Assembly (NCBI GenBank): GCA_902784475.1
Contig: CACZUX010000021.1
Location: 1 to 58,044, forward strand
Reading direction: 5' to 3'
Length of the DNA stretch: 58,044 nt
Origin: an uncultured Bacteroidales bacterium
GTDB lineage: Bacteria > Bacteroidota > Bacteroidia > Bacteroidales > Bacteroidaceae
The position numbers and the translations under genes are program-made. The number at the start of each line of letters is the position of its first letter. Within the stretch, counting starts at the first letter, position 1. Positions 35,769 through 44,358 of the stretch are shown here, piece by piece. Under the pieces are notes generated by a model. It did no database searches. It saw only the letters and a program-made list of their open reading frames with translations, and was not told the origin of the DNA.

Positions 35769-36802
35769 TATAATAAAGAGGTATAGAGTTCGTACATTTG
35801 GCGCGTAAGCAGCTCGGGGGCAAACTTGGTGCGGCAATAGTCGCCGCCCTCGCGGGCCAGACGCTTGCGCAGTGCCTCATCGTCCACCAGACGCTGCATC
35901 TGAGCGGCCATCTCGTCCACGTTGTCGGGCGCAGAGTAGAGCGCACCCGGGCCGGCAGCCTCGGGCAAAGAGCTCACCGTGGAGGTGAGCACCGGACAAC
36001 CCGAGAGCAACGCCTCCACCACAGGGAGGCCGAAGCCCTCGTAGTAGCTGGGATAGAGCATCGCCATCGCACCGCAGTAGAGCGCATGAAGGCGCTCCGT
36101 GGTGTTGACGCTGCCCAGGAAGGTGACGTCGCGCTCCAGTCCCAGCTCAGAGACCAGACGGCGGCAGCGCCGCGCATAGTCGCCGCCCTGCCCCACCACC
36201 AGCAAACGCGGGCGGTTTTCGGCCGAAAGGCGGGCGTAGGCCTTGATGGTGCCCCAGAGATTCTTGCGCTCGTTGATGCTGCCCACGGAGAGCAGATAGG
36301 GCGCCTCGTCGGGCAGCGGGCCGGCGAGAGGCTGATAGAACATGCGCTGCACGGGCTGGTAGATGACGCACACACGCTCGGCAGGCACGTCGTAGAAGCG
36401 CATCACGTCGCGACGGGTGGATTCGGAGATGGCCACCACGCAGTCGGCATGACGAGCGGCGTGGCCGTATTTCACGTCGTAGATGCGGCGGTCGATGGGG
36501 TGATACATCGCCGGGAAGGTGCGCCAGGCGGTGTCGTGGATCGTCACCACGCTGAGGGGCAGGCCTGCGGCCCCTCGCCTGAGGTCGTAGGGCAACTCGT
36601 TGGAGAGCCCGTGGAATATCTGGCAGCCGTCGGCGGCAGCCTTGCGCCCGAGGCGGAAGGTACGCGTGAAGGACTTCTCGTCGTAGAGCACGGCGTCCAC
36701 GTCGGGGAACTGACGCTTGAGGTCGGTGACGAGGGTACGGCTGTAGTTGCCGAGCCCCGTGTGGTTGTGGAAGTAGCGCTTGGCGTCGAATCCTATTCGC
36801 AT
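35768..36802 (-). CDS. GT4-type glycosyltransferase
   Basis: 344 residues from the ATG at 36802 (MRIGFDAKRYFHN). The frame extends to 36973 but that part is a shadow of the GT9 gene. GT-B fold features are HTGLGNYSR near 14-22, HDTAWRTFP, SVGSINERKNL at the second-domain start, and the E-x7-E nucleotide-sugar motif in YYEGFGLPVVEAL. It likely adds a sugar to a lipopolysaccharide or capsule precursor on the cytoplasmic side. It overlaps the GT9 gene by 10 bp and is followed by the BASS gene. Confidence 0.87.
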   Translation of the reverse strand: MRIGFDAKRYFHNHTGLGNYSRTLVTDLKRQFPDVDAVLYDEKSFTRTFRLGRKAAADGCQIFHGLSNELPYDLRRGAAGLPLSVVTIHDTAWRTFPAMYHPIDRRIYDVKYGHAARHADCVVAISESTRRDVMRFYDVPAERVCVIYQPVQRMFYQPLAGPLPDEAPYLLSVGSINERKNLWGTIKAYARLSAENRPRLLVVGQGGDYARRCRRLVSELGLERDVTFLGSVNTTERLHALYCGAMAMLYPSYYEGFGLPVVEALLSGCPVLTSTVSSLPEAAGPGALYSAPDNVDEMAAQMQRLVDDEALRKRLAREGGDYCRTKFAPELLTRQMYELYTSLL

Positions 36803-37797
36803 AATCTTTTCACTATTTCGTCGGGAGAAATGTCCATGCAGCGCAGGTCGCCCAAGCGGCAGGGCTTGGCGCCGTAGATGCTGCACGGGCGGCAGGGCAG
36901 GTCGCGCTGGAGGCAGATGCCCGCGTCGCGCCCCCAGGGCAGGAAGCCGCCCAGAGGATGGGTGGCGCCCCAAAGGGTGAGCAGCCTGACGGGCGTCAAA
37001 GCCGCCAGATGCATGTTGCTGGAGTCCATCGCGAGCATGACGTCGAGCGAAGCCATGAGCTTCATCTCGGCAGCCATATCGGGCAGAGTGCCGACGACGC
37101 TCTCAACGCCCTCATAGCGCGCCTCCCACTGAAGCATGAGCTCGCGCTCTCTGTCGCCGGCGCCGAAGAGATACACACGGGCGCCCCGCTGACTGAGCCG
37201 GGCCACCACCTGCTCCATGCGCTCCAGAGGATAGATCTTGGTGGTGTGGGCGGCAAAGGGCGCAATGCCGACGCGCAAAGGCTCGGAAGCCGCACGCTCG
37301 GGGCGCTGTGGCCAGGAAAAGACGGGCTCCGAGGGGTTCAACCTCACAGGGAAACCGATGCGCGCAAGGGCCTCGGCGTAGCGCTCGAAGGAGGTCTGCT
37401 GCTGCGTGAGCGGACGCGTGGCAATGAAATCGCGGCGGGCCTTGCGGTCCTTCCAGATGTGCGCCGTGGGCACGCCATGCAGACGAAACATGGGGCGCAT
37501 GAGCTTGGTGCGCAGGACGTCGTGCAGATCGCAGACGCAGGTCGGACGGACGCGCTCGCAGAGCTCGCCCACCAGGCGGACCAGGCCGGGCACACCCCGG
37601 TATTCTTTGAGATTGACACCGATGAAGTCCACATTGTCGGGACAAAGGCGGAAAACGCTCTCCACATAGGGACGGGAGACCACCGTGATGTCGGTGTCGG
37701 GATATTGACGGGCCAAAGCGCTGACGACGGGAACCGTCATCAACACATCGCCCAATGCACTGAAGCGAAGAAGAAGAAGACGCTTACTTCTGGCCAT
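36793..37797 (-). CDS. Glycosyltransferase family 9 (heptosyltransferase-like)
   Basis: 334 residues. The N-terminal LLLRFSALGDVLMTVPVV is the GT9/ADP-heptosyltransferase start, and GIAPFAAHTTKIYPLERM, MDSSNMHLAA and LWGATHPLGGF are the conserved nucleotide-sugar half. The C-terminus carries several cysteines (CLQRDLPCRPC, KPCRLGDLRCM), as in many Bacteroidetes GT9 proteins. It probably builds lipopolysaccharide core. Overlaps: 14 bp with the DUF4254 gene upstream, 10 bp with the GT4 gene downstream. Confidence 0.88.
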   Translation of the reverse strand: MARSKRLLLLRFSALGDVLMTVPVVSALARQYPDTDITVVSRPYVESVFRLCPDNVDFIGVNLKEYRGVPGLVRLVGELCERVRPTCVCDLHDVLRTKLMRPMFRLHGVPTAHIWKDRKARRDFIATRPLTQQQTSFERYAEALARIGFPVRLNPSEPVFSWPQRPERAASEPLRVGIAPFAAHTTKIYPLERMEQVVARLSQRGARVYLFGAGDRERELMLQWEARYEGVESVVGTLPDMAAEMKLMASLDVMLAMDSSNMHLAALTPVRLLTLWGATHPLGGFLPWGRDAGICLQRDLPCRPCSIYGAKPCRLGDLRCMDISPDEIVKRLCE

Positions 37798-38386
37798 AGA
37801 GCACGGGATTCGTGCTGGGGTCGTTGTACATCTTCATCTGGCGATAGACCTTCATATACTTGCGGCCCTCGCGGATGTCGGCGAGCAACTGGTCGATGGC
37901 CTGGGAGAGATCCACCTGCTGCTGCAGCAGGATGTCGAGCTTGCCCTGACAGAGCGCATGATGCTCGGGGGTGGCGTCCTTGCGCACCACCTGCTCCTTC
38001 ATATGGTAGATCTTGAGGGCCAGGATGGACAGACGGTCCACGGCCCACGCGGGCGACTCGGTGTTGATGGTGGCGCCGGGCTGCACGGCAACGTCGCCGT
38101 AGAGCGAACGGAAATAAGAGTCGATGGCCTCCACCAGATCGGTGCGCTCCTGATTGCTGGCATCGATGCGGCGCTTGAGGGCCAAAGCCTCCACGGGGTC
38201 GATGTGGGGATCGCGGATGATGTCCTCCAGATGCCACTGCACGGTGTCAATCCAGTTCTTCAGGTAGAGGTCGTGCTCAATGGAACCCTCTTCGAAGGGG
38301 TTCTGTATCGGCGCGTCCACATCGTCGGTGACGTGATAGTCCTCGATGGCGCGCAGGAAGATGTCGTTAGCGAGTGTGGTAAACAT
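37784..38386 (-). CDS. DUF4254 protein
   Basis: 200 residues, entirely helical in appearance, no signal peptide or membrane segment. The sequence matches DUF4254, a Bacteroidetes family regularly found beside GT9/GT4 genes of lipopolysaccharide synthesis. Visible conserved features are WHLEDIIRD (about 51-59), KRRIDASNQERTDLVE and DRLSILALKIYHM. Function unknown; an accessory role for the neighbouring transferases is inference. The ATG lies three bases after the T-run of a strong terminator hairpin, so expression must pass that structure or start inside it. Confidence 0.8.
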   Translation of the reverse strand: MFTTLANDIFLRAIEDYHVTDDVDAPIQNPFEEGSIEHDLYLKNWIDTVQWHLEDIIRDPHIDPVEALALKRRIDASNQERTDLVEAIDSYFRSLYGDVAVQPGATINTESPAWAVDRLSILALKIYHMKEQVVRKDATPEHHALCQGKLDILLQQQVDLSQAIDQLLADIREGRKYMKVYRQMKMYNDPSTNPVLYGQK

Positions 38387-38389
38387 GAT

Positions 38390-38432
38390 AAAAAAAGAAC
38401 GGTCGGCAGCCGTCGGGGGCCGCCAACCGTTC
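38390..38432 (-). terminator. Rho-independent terminator of pckA, abutting the DUF4254 start
   Basis: On the minus strand GAACGGTTGGC and GCCGACCGTTC form an 11-bp stem with one G-T pair. It is followed immediately by seven T (plus 38390-38396). It begins 13 bases after the pckA stop. Only three bases separate the T-run from the DUF4254 ATG, leaving no room for a separate promoter after the terminator. Confidence 0.85.
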
Positions 38433-38445
38433 CTGATGAGGTTTA

Positions 38446-40059
38446 TTAGAGCTTCGGACCGGCAGCAACGAGAGCCTTACCGGCTTCGTTGGTCGTGTAC
38501 TTAGCAAAGTTCTTGATGAAGCGGGCAGCCAGATCCTTGGCCTTCTCCTCCCACTGAGCGGGATCGGCGTAGGTGTCGCGAGGATCCAAGATGGCGGGGT
38601 TCACGTTGGGCAGAGCGGTGGGCACCTCGAAGTCGAACATGGGGATCTTCTTCGTCTCGGCCTTCAGGATGCTGCCGTCGAGGATGGCGTCGATGATGCC
38701 GCGCGTGTCGGGGATGGAGATACGCTTGCCGGTGCCGTTCCAACCGGTGTTCACCAGATAAGCCTTGGCGCCGCTCTTCTGCATCTTCTTCACGAGCTCC
38801 TCAGCATACTTGGTGGGGTGCAACTCGAGGAAGGCCTGGCCGAAGCAGGCAGAGAAGGTGGGCGTGGGCTCGGTGATGCCGCGCTCGGTTCCGGCCAACT
38901 TGGCGGTGAAGCCGGAGAGGAAGTAGTACTGGCACTGCTCGGGCGTCAGGATGCTGACGGGAGGCAGTACGCCGAATGCGTCGGCAGAGAGGAAGATGAC
39001 GTTCTTGGCCTCGGGACCAGCGCTCTTGCCGTTGACCTTCTTCACGATGTTGGTGATGTGGTCGATGGGGTAGCTGACGCGGGTGTTCTCGGTCACGCTC
39101 TTGTCGTTGAAGTCAATCTTACCCTTGGCGTCAACGGTGACGTTCTCCAGCAGGGCGTCGCGCTTGATGGCGCCGTAGATGTCGGGCTCGTTCTCCTTGG
39201 AGAGGTTGATGACCTTGGCGTAGCAGCCGCCCTCGAGGTTGAACACACCCTCGTCGTCCCATCCGTGCTCGTCGTCACCGATCAGCAGACGCTTGGGGTC
39301 GGTGGAGAGAGTGGTCTTGCCGGTGCCGGAGAGACCGAAGAAGATGGCGGTGTTCTTACCCTCCATGTCGGTGTTGGCAGAGCAGTGCATGGAAGCGATG
39401 CCCTGAAGAGGCAGGTAGTAGTTCTGCATGGAGAACATACCCTTCTTCATCTCGCCGCCGTACCAGGTGTTGATGATGACCTGCTCGCGGCTGGTGGTGT
39501 TGAAAGCCACACAGGTCTCGCTGTTCAGACCGAGCTCCTTGTAGTTCTCCACCTTAGCCTTGGAGGCGTTGTAGATGACGAAGTTGGGCTCGAAGTTCTC
39601 CAACTCCTCCTTGGTGGGCTGGATGAACATGTTCTCTACGAAGTGAGCCTGCCAAGCCACCTCCACGATGAAGCGGACGGCCAGACGGGTAGCCTTGTTG
39701 GCACCGCAGAAAGCGTCCACCACGTAGAGCTCCTTGTTGGAGAGCTCCTTCTTGGCGATCTCCTTCACCTGGGCCCAAACGGCCTCGCTCATGGGGTGGT
39801 TATCGTTCTTGTAGCCCTCAGTGGTCCACCACACCTTGTCGTGGCTCTGAGCGTCGTCGACGATGTACTTATCCTTGGGGCTGCGGCCGGTGAAGATGCC
39901 GGTCATCACGTTCACTGCACCGAGCTCGGTCTCCTGGCCCTTCTCGTAACCGGTCAGAGCGGGATTGATCTCAGCCTTGTAGAGCTCCTCATAAGAGGGA
40001 TTGTGGGCAATCACGGTAGAGCCCGTGATGCCATACTGGGTTAAATCCAATTTTGCCAT
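38446..40059 (-). CDS. pckA: Phosphoenolpyruvate carboxykinase (ATP)
   Basis: 537 residues from the ATG at 40059 ([10 protein letters not shown]); a further ATG at 40071 is less typical. It interconverts oxaloacetate and PEP with ATP/ADP. In succinate-forming Bacteroidetes it often runs toward oxaloacetate. Motifs seen are GRSPKDKY, the P-loop [11 protein letters not shown], the metal-binding [21 protein letters not shown] and [10 protein letters not shown]. It has its own promoter and a strong terminator. The downstream DUF4254 cluster could depend on read-through from this highly expressed gene. Confidence 0.95.
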   Translation of the reverse strand: MAKLDLTQYGITGSTVIAHNPSYEELYKAEINPALTGYEKGQETELGAVNVMTGIFTGRSPKDKYIVDDAQSHDKVWWTTEGYKNDNHPMSEAVWAQVKEIAKKELSNKELYVVDAFCGANKATRLAVRFIVEVAWQAHFVENMFIQPTKEELENFEPNFVIYNASKAKVENYKELGLNSETCVAFNTTSREQVIINTWYGGEMKKGMFSMQNYYLPLQGIASMHCSANTDMEGKNTAIFFGLSGTGKTTLSTDPKRLLIGDDEHGWDDEGVFNLEGGCYAKVINLSKENEPDIYGAIKRDALLENVTVDAKGKIDFNDKSVTENTRVSYPIDHITNIVKKVNGKSAGPEAKNVIFLSADAFGVLPPVSILTPEQCQYYFLSGFTAKLAGTERGITEPTPTFSACFGQAFLELHPTKYAEELVKKMQKSGAKAYLVNTGWNGTGKRISIPDTRGIIDAILDGSILKAETKKIPMFDFEVPTALPNVNPAILDPRDTYADPAQWEEKAKDLAARFIKNFAKYTTNEAGKALVAAGPKL

Positions 40060-40101
40060 TGTTTTAAACACTTTTATAGGGTTAATACATTATTGCGCCT
40101 A

Positions 40102-40136
40102 CAAAAGTAGGAAAAAGTTGCGACATAAGCCCCAAA
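40102..40136 (-). promoter_or_regulatory. Promoter of pckA
   Basis: Minus-strand TACTTTTG (plus 40102-40109) with TTTG (plus CAAA 40133-40136) 23 bp upstream, within the known spacing range. Gives a leader of about 35 bases. Confidence 0.5.
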
Positions 40137-40197
40137 CGGGGAAAATATTTATCACATTTTAGCACTTTTCGGACGGAGAAAGCCCATCCCCGCCCCA

Positions 40198-40217
40198 AAA
40201 GTGCCCTCTACGAGGGC
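40198..40217 (-). terminator. Hairpin terminator after the lipoprotein gene
   Basis: GCCCTC and GAGGGC (40203-40217) form a 6-bp GC stem with a 3-base loop directly past the lipoprotein stop. It is followed on the minus strand by AC and a short T-run. It likely ends the acpP-fabF-rnc-GH3-lipoprotein transcript and is weaker than the pckA terminator. Confidence 0.5.
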
Positions 40218-40218
40218 T

Positions 40219-42189
40219 TTATTTCTTCTTGTTCTGCTCGCGCTCGGCGTTGCGATGCTGAATCGTCTTCTCCTTGTCGGCCTTCTGTTTGGTGAGCTCC
40301 TCGGGCTTCTGACGAAGCAGGGGAATGCCGCGCGGCTCCCAATCCTGCTCCACGTCCCACATGGCGCGCACGTTCATCGGCTGGGGGAAATAGAACATCT
40401 GCTCGGGCTGGAGACCCTCGTCGTAAGCGCCCGTGTCCCAGCGGTTGTTGCCATTGGGGTCAAGGAAGCAGCGCATGTAGTAAGTGCCCGGACGCAGATA
40501 GTAGAAATCCACCTGACCCTTGGCGTTGCTGCGGGCGGTATATTGCACCTTGTCGCCCTTGTCGAGCAGCTGCACCACGAAGCCGGTATCCTTGTCCATG
40601 ATGTGCAGGAAGAGCGTACCGTAGTCATCGAAACTGCGCACGCGGAGCTCGGCATTGACGGGGTCGGAATTGTGGCCCATCACGCTGCGGGCGGCCAGCG
40701 TGTCGATCTTCAGGCGATACTCCTCACGCGGCACCCAGCTGGCGTAAAGCGTCCAGGCCATCGGGTCGTTGGGGTCCTGCTCCAGCTCGTAAGGCTCCGA
40801 AGCCCAAACGCTGTCCTTCTGGTTGAAGCGGTCGAAATGCAACATATCCTCCTGGAAATACTCCAGCGGCTCCTCCACACTGATGCGCATGTTGCGGTTG
40901 GGGTCAAGCATCGTGGAAGGCTCCACCTTAAATTTCAGGTGCACGATGTCGGGACGCGTGCGCTCCGGATCGCGCAGCTTGCCCTGCTTCACACGCTTCT
41001 CCTGGCGCTTCTGCCAGTCCTCCAGCTTCTTCTGCTGCTCCTTGCGGATCTTGCTCCACACCTTTCGGGGCACCAGCTCCAGAGTGTCGGTCTTCGGAGA
41101 GAAACCGCCCAGAGTGTCGCTCTCCATATAAGCTAGCTCGAAGCGCGCCGTATCCTGCGTGTGGATGAAGGCGGTGTCGGTGATCCAATAGGTAACGGTG
41201 TCGTTGGTCAGGCTGTGCGTCACGGCCAGACAACTGTCGTTGAAATTGAGACCGCGCACACGGGGCAGAGAGTCCAACGGCGCCGTGAAATAGAGGCGGA
41301 ACCAGTCGGGCAAGGGCCGTTCGCTCTTGAGGAAGTGGCGTTCCTGCCCCTCTTCGAGGAAAGCGCGCAGGATAAGGTTGTCGGGGCCGTATTTGGGACG
41401 CGGTGTGTAGAGCACGGTGTCCACATGAAGGGAATCGCGCCAGATGGTGTCGGCGTGGTTCTCGGTCCAAACCGTAGGCACAACGACGGCGGTGTCGAAG
41501 GCGATCATCTCGGACTTCTGGGAGAAGCAGAAATTGCCGTCGCCGTCCTTAAGGGCAAAACAGCGGTAGCGCCCCTCCTTCACACCCTTGATGGTGAAAT
41601 GACCGCTGCCGTTGGTGCGCCCCAGACGCAGGAGCGGCGTCTTGCGGAAGAGGCTGTCGTCCCAAAGGCTGTCGCAGGGAATCAGACCCACGAGGATACC
41701 TTTGACCGGTTCCAGATCGGCCGCCGCCAACACGTGTCCCGATACCTCCATCGTGTCGATGACGTCGCCGGTGGAGAAGGAGAAGGTGTAGTTGCCCATC
41801 GGGTTGCCCTCGTTGTTGTCCTCCACAGCGTCGGAGAAATCGATGGTGTAGGTGGTGTTGGCCTTGAGCGAGTCGTAGAGGTCCACGCGGATCTGCTTGC
41901 CCTCGGCACGCACGTTGGCGGGCTCCAGCTGCGCCGGAGAGATGATGATTTTCTCGTTGGCGTTCTCCAGCTTGATGTATTCGTTGAAATCGATGCGTAT
42001 CTTCTTCGTCAGAATACCTGTGGCACGATCCTGCGGACGACTCTTCACCACGTAAGGCGGCTCCTCGTCGTAGCGTCCGCCGTCGGGCGTGCCGATGCTG
42101 GCACAGGCGGCGAGCAAGAGCCCGAAAGCGCCCATCATCACCTCGCGGAGGCGCAGCGGTGTGCGGTGTCTGTCCTCGTGCATGTTCAT
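40219..42189 (-). CDS. Lipoprotein with Ig-like (Big_5) N-terminal domain
   Basis: 656 residues. The N-terminus has a lipobox LAAC with Cys at 29, so it is probably lipidated. The segment around VVKSRPQDRATGILTKKIRIDF matches the Big_5 bacterial Ig-like domain (about 45-140), with ANTTYTIDFSDAVEDNNEGNP typical of it. A carboxypeptidase-like beta domain follows (about 148-210, VSGHVLAAADLEPVKG). The rest is unassigned, with a highly charged segment (about 375-410) and a basic tail ending in KKK. Related proteins are widespread single-copy genes of Bacteroidetes without known function. It overlaps the GH3 gene by 4 bp. Confidence 0.75.
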   Translation of the reverse strand: MNMHEDRHRTPLRLREVMMGAFGLLLAACASIGTPDGGRYDEEPPYVVKSRPQDRATGILTKKIRIDFNEYIKLENANEKIIISPAQLEPANVRAEGKQIRVDLYDSLKANTTYTIDFSDAVEDNNEGNPMGNYTFSFSTGDVIDTMEVSGHVLAAADLEPVKGILVGLIPCDSLWDDSLFRKTPLLRLGRTNGSGHFTIKGVKEGRYRCFALKDGDGNFCFSQKSEMIAFDTAVVVPTVWTENHADTIWRDSLHVDTVLYTPRPKYGPDNLILRAFLEEGQERHFLKSERPLPDWFRLYFTAPLDSLPRVRGLNFNDSCLAVTHSLTNDTVTYWITDTAFIHTQDTARFELAYMESDTLGGFSPKTDTLELVPRKVWSKIRKEQQKKLEDWQKRQEKRVKQGKLRDPERTRPDIVHLKFKVEPSTMLDPNRNMRISVEEPLEYFQEDMLHFDRFNQKDSVWASEPYELEQDPNDPMAWTLYASWVPREEYRLKIDTLAARSVMGHNSDPVNAELRVRSFDDYGTLFLHIMDKDTGFVVQLLDKGDKVQYTARSNAKGQVDFYYLRPGTYYMRCFLDPNGNNRWDTGAYDEGLQPEQMFYFPQPMNVRAMWDVEQDWEPRGIPLLRQKPEELTKQKADKEKTIQHRNAEREQNKKK

Positions 42190-43694
42190 ACGTTCATCTT
42201 CAACAGTTCTTCAATATGCTGACGGCTGTTGGAGAGGCGGGGCACCTTGTGCTGTCCGCCCAACTTGCCTTTACTCTCAAGCCAGTCGTGGAAAAGCCCC
42301 TCACGCGCCTTGACAACCTCCAGCGGCTGCAGCGTGATGTCCTTGTGGCGCTTGGCGTCGTAGTCGCTGTTGATGCCCCGGAGCGCCTCGTCGAGCAGAC
42401 GGGCGAACTGCGGCAAATCCTCCGGCTCACGGGCGAACTCGACGAGCCATTGATGACGGCAACGGCCCGAAGCGTCCATATAGATGGGCGCCGCCGTATA
42501 TTCCAACACCTGAGCGCCCGTTTGGCGACAGGCTTCGTGGAGCGCCTTCTCGGCATTGTCCACGATGACCTCCTCACCGAAGGCGTTGATGAAACTCTTC
42601 GTACGGCCCGTGATGACGAACTTGTAGGGATTGCAGCTCGTGAAGCGCACGGTGTCGCCGATGAGGTAGCGCCAGAGTCCGCTCGAAGTGGAGATGACCA
42701 CGGCGTAGTTTTTATTCGGTTCCACCGCCCAAAGAGGCAACACCTCGGGCGACTCCTTCTCCAGCACCTCCATGGGCACGAACTCATAGAAGATGCCGTA
42801 GTCCACCATCAGCGACATGGCGACGTCGGCCGGATCGGTCTGCACGCCGAAGAAGCCTTCGGAGGCGTTGTAGGTCTCCATATAATGCATCCCCTCGGAG
42901 GGAATCAGTTTGCGGTAGAGCTCGCGGTAAGGCGTGAAGGCCACGCCGCCGTGGAAGAACATCTCCAGATGGGGCCACACCTCCAGCAGATTGGACGCGC
43001 CGGAGAGCTCGAGCACACGGTTCATCACCGAGAGCATCCACGAAGGCACGCCGCTGAGATTCGTCACGTTCTTCTTCATGGCCTCGCGGGCGATGCGGTC
43101 GCGCTTCGCCTCGAAATCGGGCAAAAGCGCCGTCTGCTTGGCAGGCACCCGGATGAGATTGACCAGCGGATTGATGTTCTGAATGAGAATGGCCGAGAGA
43201 TCGCCCACCATCGACTCGGGGGTGCTGTCGGCCTCGCTGCGGCTGCCGCCCAGGATGAGGGCACGGCCGTCGAAGATGCGGCTCGAAGGATTATTCTTCA
43301 AATAAGCGGCCACACAATCCTGTCCGCCGCGATAATGCGTGTCGCGCAGAGCATCCGATGAAACGGGCAAAAACTTGCTGCGATCGGAAGTCGTGCCGCT
43401 GGATTTGGCGAAATGACTCACACGCCCGCGCCAGAGCACATCCTTCTCTCCGTGCATCATGCGGACGATGAACGGCTTGAGGTCGTCGTAACTGTTGAGC
43501 GGCGAAGAGGCGGCAAAGTCCTCATACGAGCGGATGCCCGCAAAGCCGTGCGCCACACCCCACTCCGTGGACGCCGCCCCGGAGAGAAGACGGCGCATCA
43601 CGCCCGTCTGCAGCCTCTCTGCATCGGTGGCGTAACGCTCCAACTGACGCTGGCGCGGCTCAAACAGCGGCCTTAGTAGACTGGTGATGCTCAT
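42186..43694 (-). CDS. GH3 auxin-responsive promoter family protein (acyl-adenylating type)
   Basis: 502 residues. It matches the bacterial branch of the GH3 family, named from plant acyl-amido synthetases of the ANL superfamily. SSGTTSDRSKFLP at about 93-105 is the ATP-binding P-loop motif. FFHGGVAFTPYRELY, YMETYNASEGFFG (motif 2) and YLIGDTVRF (motif 3) follow. Plant enzymes join amino acids to hormone acids; the bacterial substrate is not established here. It overlaps rnc by 35 bp and the lipoprotein gene by 4 bp, so it belongs to the fatty-acid operon, which hints at an acyl substrate. Confidence 0.83.
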   Translation of the reverse strand: MSITSLLRPLFEPRQRQLERYATDAERLQTGVMRRLLSGAASTEWGVAHGFAGIRSYEDFAASSPLNSYDDLKPFIVRMMHGEKDVLWRGRVSHFAKSSGTTSDRSKFLPVSSDALRDTHYRGGQDCVAAYLKNNPSSRIFDGRALILGGSRSEADSTPESMVGDLSAILIQNINPLVNLIRVPAKQTALLPDFEAKRDRIAREAMKKNVTNLSGVPSWMLSVMNRVLELSGASNLLEVWPHLEMFFHGGVAFTPYRELYRKLIPSEGMHYMETYNASEGFFGVQTDPADVAMSLMVDYGIFYEFVPMEVLEKESPEVLPLWAVEPNKNYAVVISTSSGLWRYLIGDTVRFTSCNPYKFVITGRTKSFINAFGEEVIVDNAEKALHEACRQTGAQVLEYTAAPIYMDASGRCRHQWLVEFAREPEDLPQFARLLDEALRGINSDYDAKRHKDITLQPLEVVKAREGLFHDWLESKGKLGGQHKVPRLSNSRQHIEELLKMNV

Positions 43695-44358
43695 AGTTGC
43701 GTTGTCTTATGGTCTTCAGCGCCATCTTGGCGGCGTTCTGCTGACTTTCTTTCTTGCTGTAGCCTCTGCCCTCTCCCATCACTTCGCCGTCGACCAGCGC
43801 TTTGGCGATGAAAAGCGGAGAGACCTGGCCCTCCTCCCGAATCTCGTCCACGGGAAAATCGATCTCCACGCGGTGCTTCTGACTCCATTCCAGCAGCTTC
43901 GACTTGAAGTTCATCTCCTCGAAGGCCAGCTTATCCAGATTGATGTGGTTCATCACCTTTTTCTCCCAGAACGAACGACAGGCGTCGTAGCCCCGGTCGA
44001 GATAGAGCGCTCCGACGAGCGCCTCGAAGGTGTTGCCGCCCATAAAACTGTTGTGCGGACGGTGCGGACCGCTGATGCGGGGCGCCTCAACCATCGCCGT
44101 GATGCCCATCTCGTCGGCCAGACGACCGAGCATCTCGCGCTTGACAAGCTTGGAGCGCGTGTTGGTCAGGAAGCCCTCACGCCTGCGGGGGAAATGGCGG
44201 AAAACCATATCGCCCACCACGGCGTCGAGCACAGCGTCCCCCAAAAACTCCAGGCGCTCATTCTTCACGTGAGTGAGCGCCTGGCGATAGAGGGATATCT
44301 TTCGCGGCCAATAGCCGAGAATACGGCGAAGCTTCAGTATTTCTTGAAGATAGCACAT
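43660..44358 (-). CDS. rnc: Ribonuclease III, apparently with a short in-frame deletion
   Basis: 232 residues. RNase III cuts double-stranded RNA in rRNA and mRNA processing. The catalytic signature NERLEFLGD is at 33-41, with FLTNTRSKLV, NTFEALVGALYLD, and the dsRNA-binding domain in the C-terminal third ending GYSKKESQQNAAKMAL. Related Bacteroidetes enzymes have about 14 more residues between ALTH and NERLEF (an HKS-x-loop); here only VK stands there. The coding DNA at this point is a perfect 10-bp inverted repeat (44251-44260 and 44274-44283). The frame is intact, so the protein may still fold. The start at 44358 overlaps fabF by 25 bp and gives a shorter N-terminus than some relatives. 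Confidence 0.85.
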   Translation of the reverse strand: MCYLQEILKLRRILGYWPRKISLYRQALTHVKNERLEFLGDAVLDAVVGDMVFRHFPRRREGFLTNTRSKLVKREMLGRLADEMGITAMVEAPRISGPHRPHNSFMGGNTFEALVGALYLDRGYDACRSFWEKKVMNHINLDKLAFEEMNFKSKLLEWSQKHRVEIDFPVDEIREEGQVSPLFIAKALVDGEVMGEGRGYSKKESQQNAAKMALKTIRQRNYEHHQSTKAAV

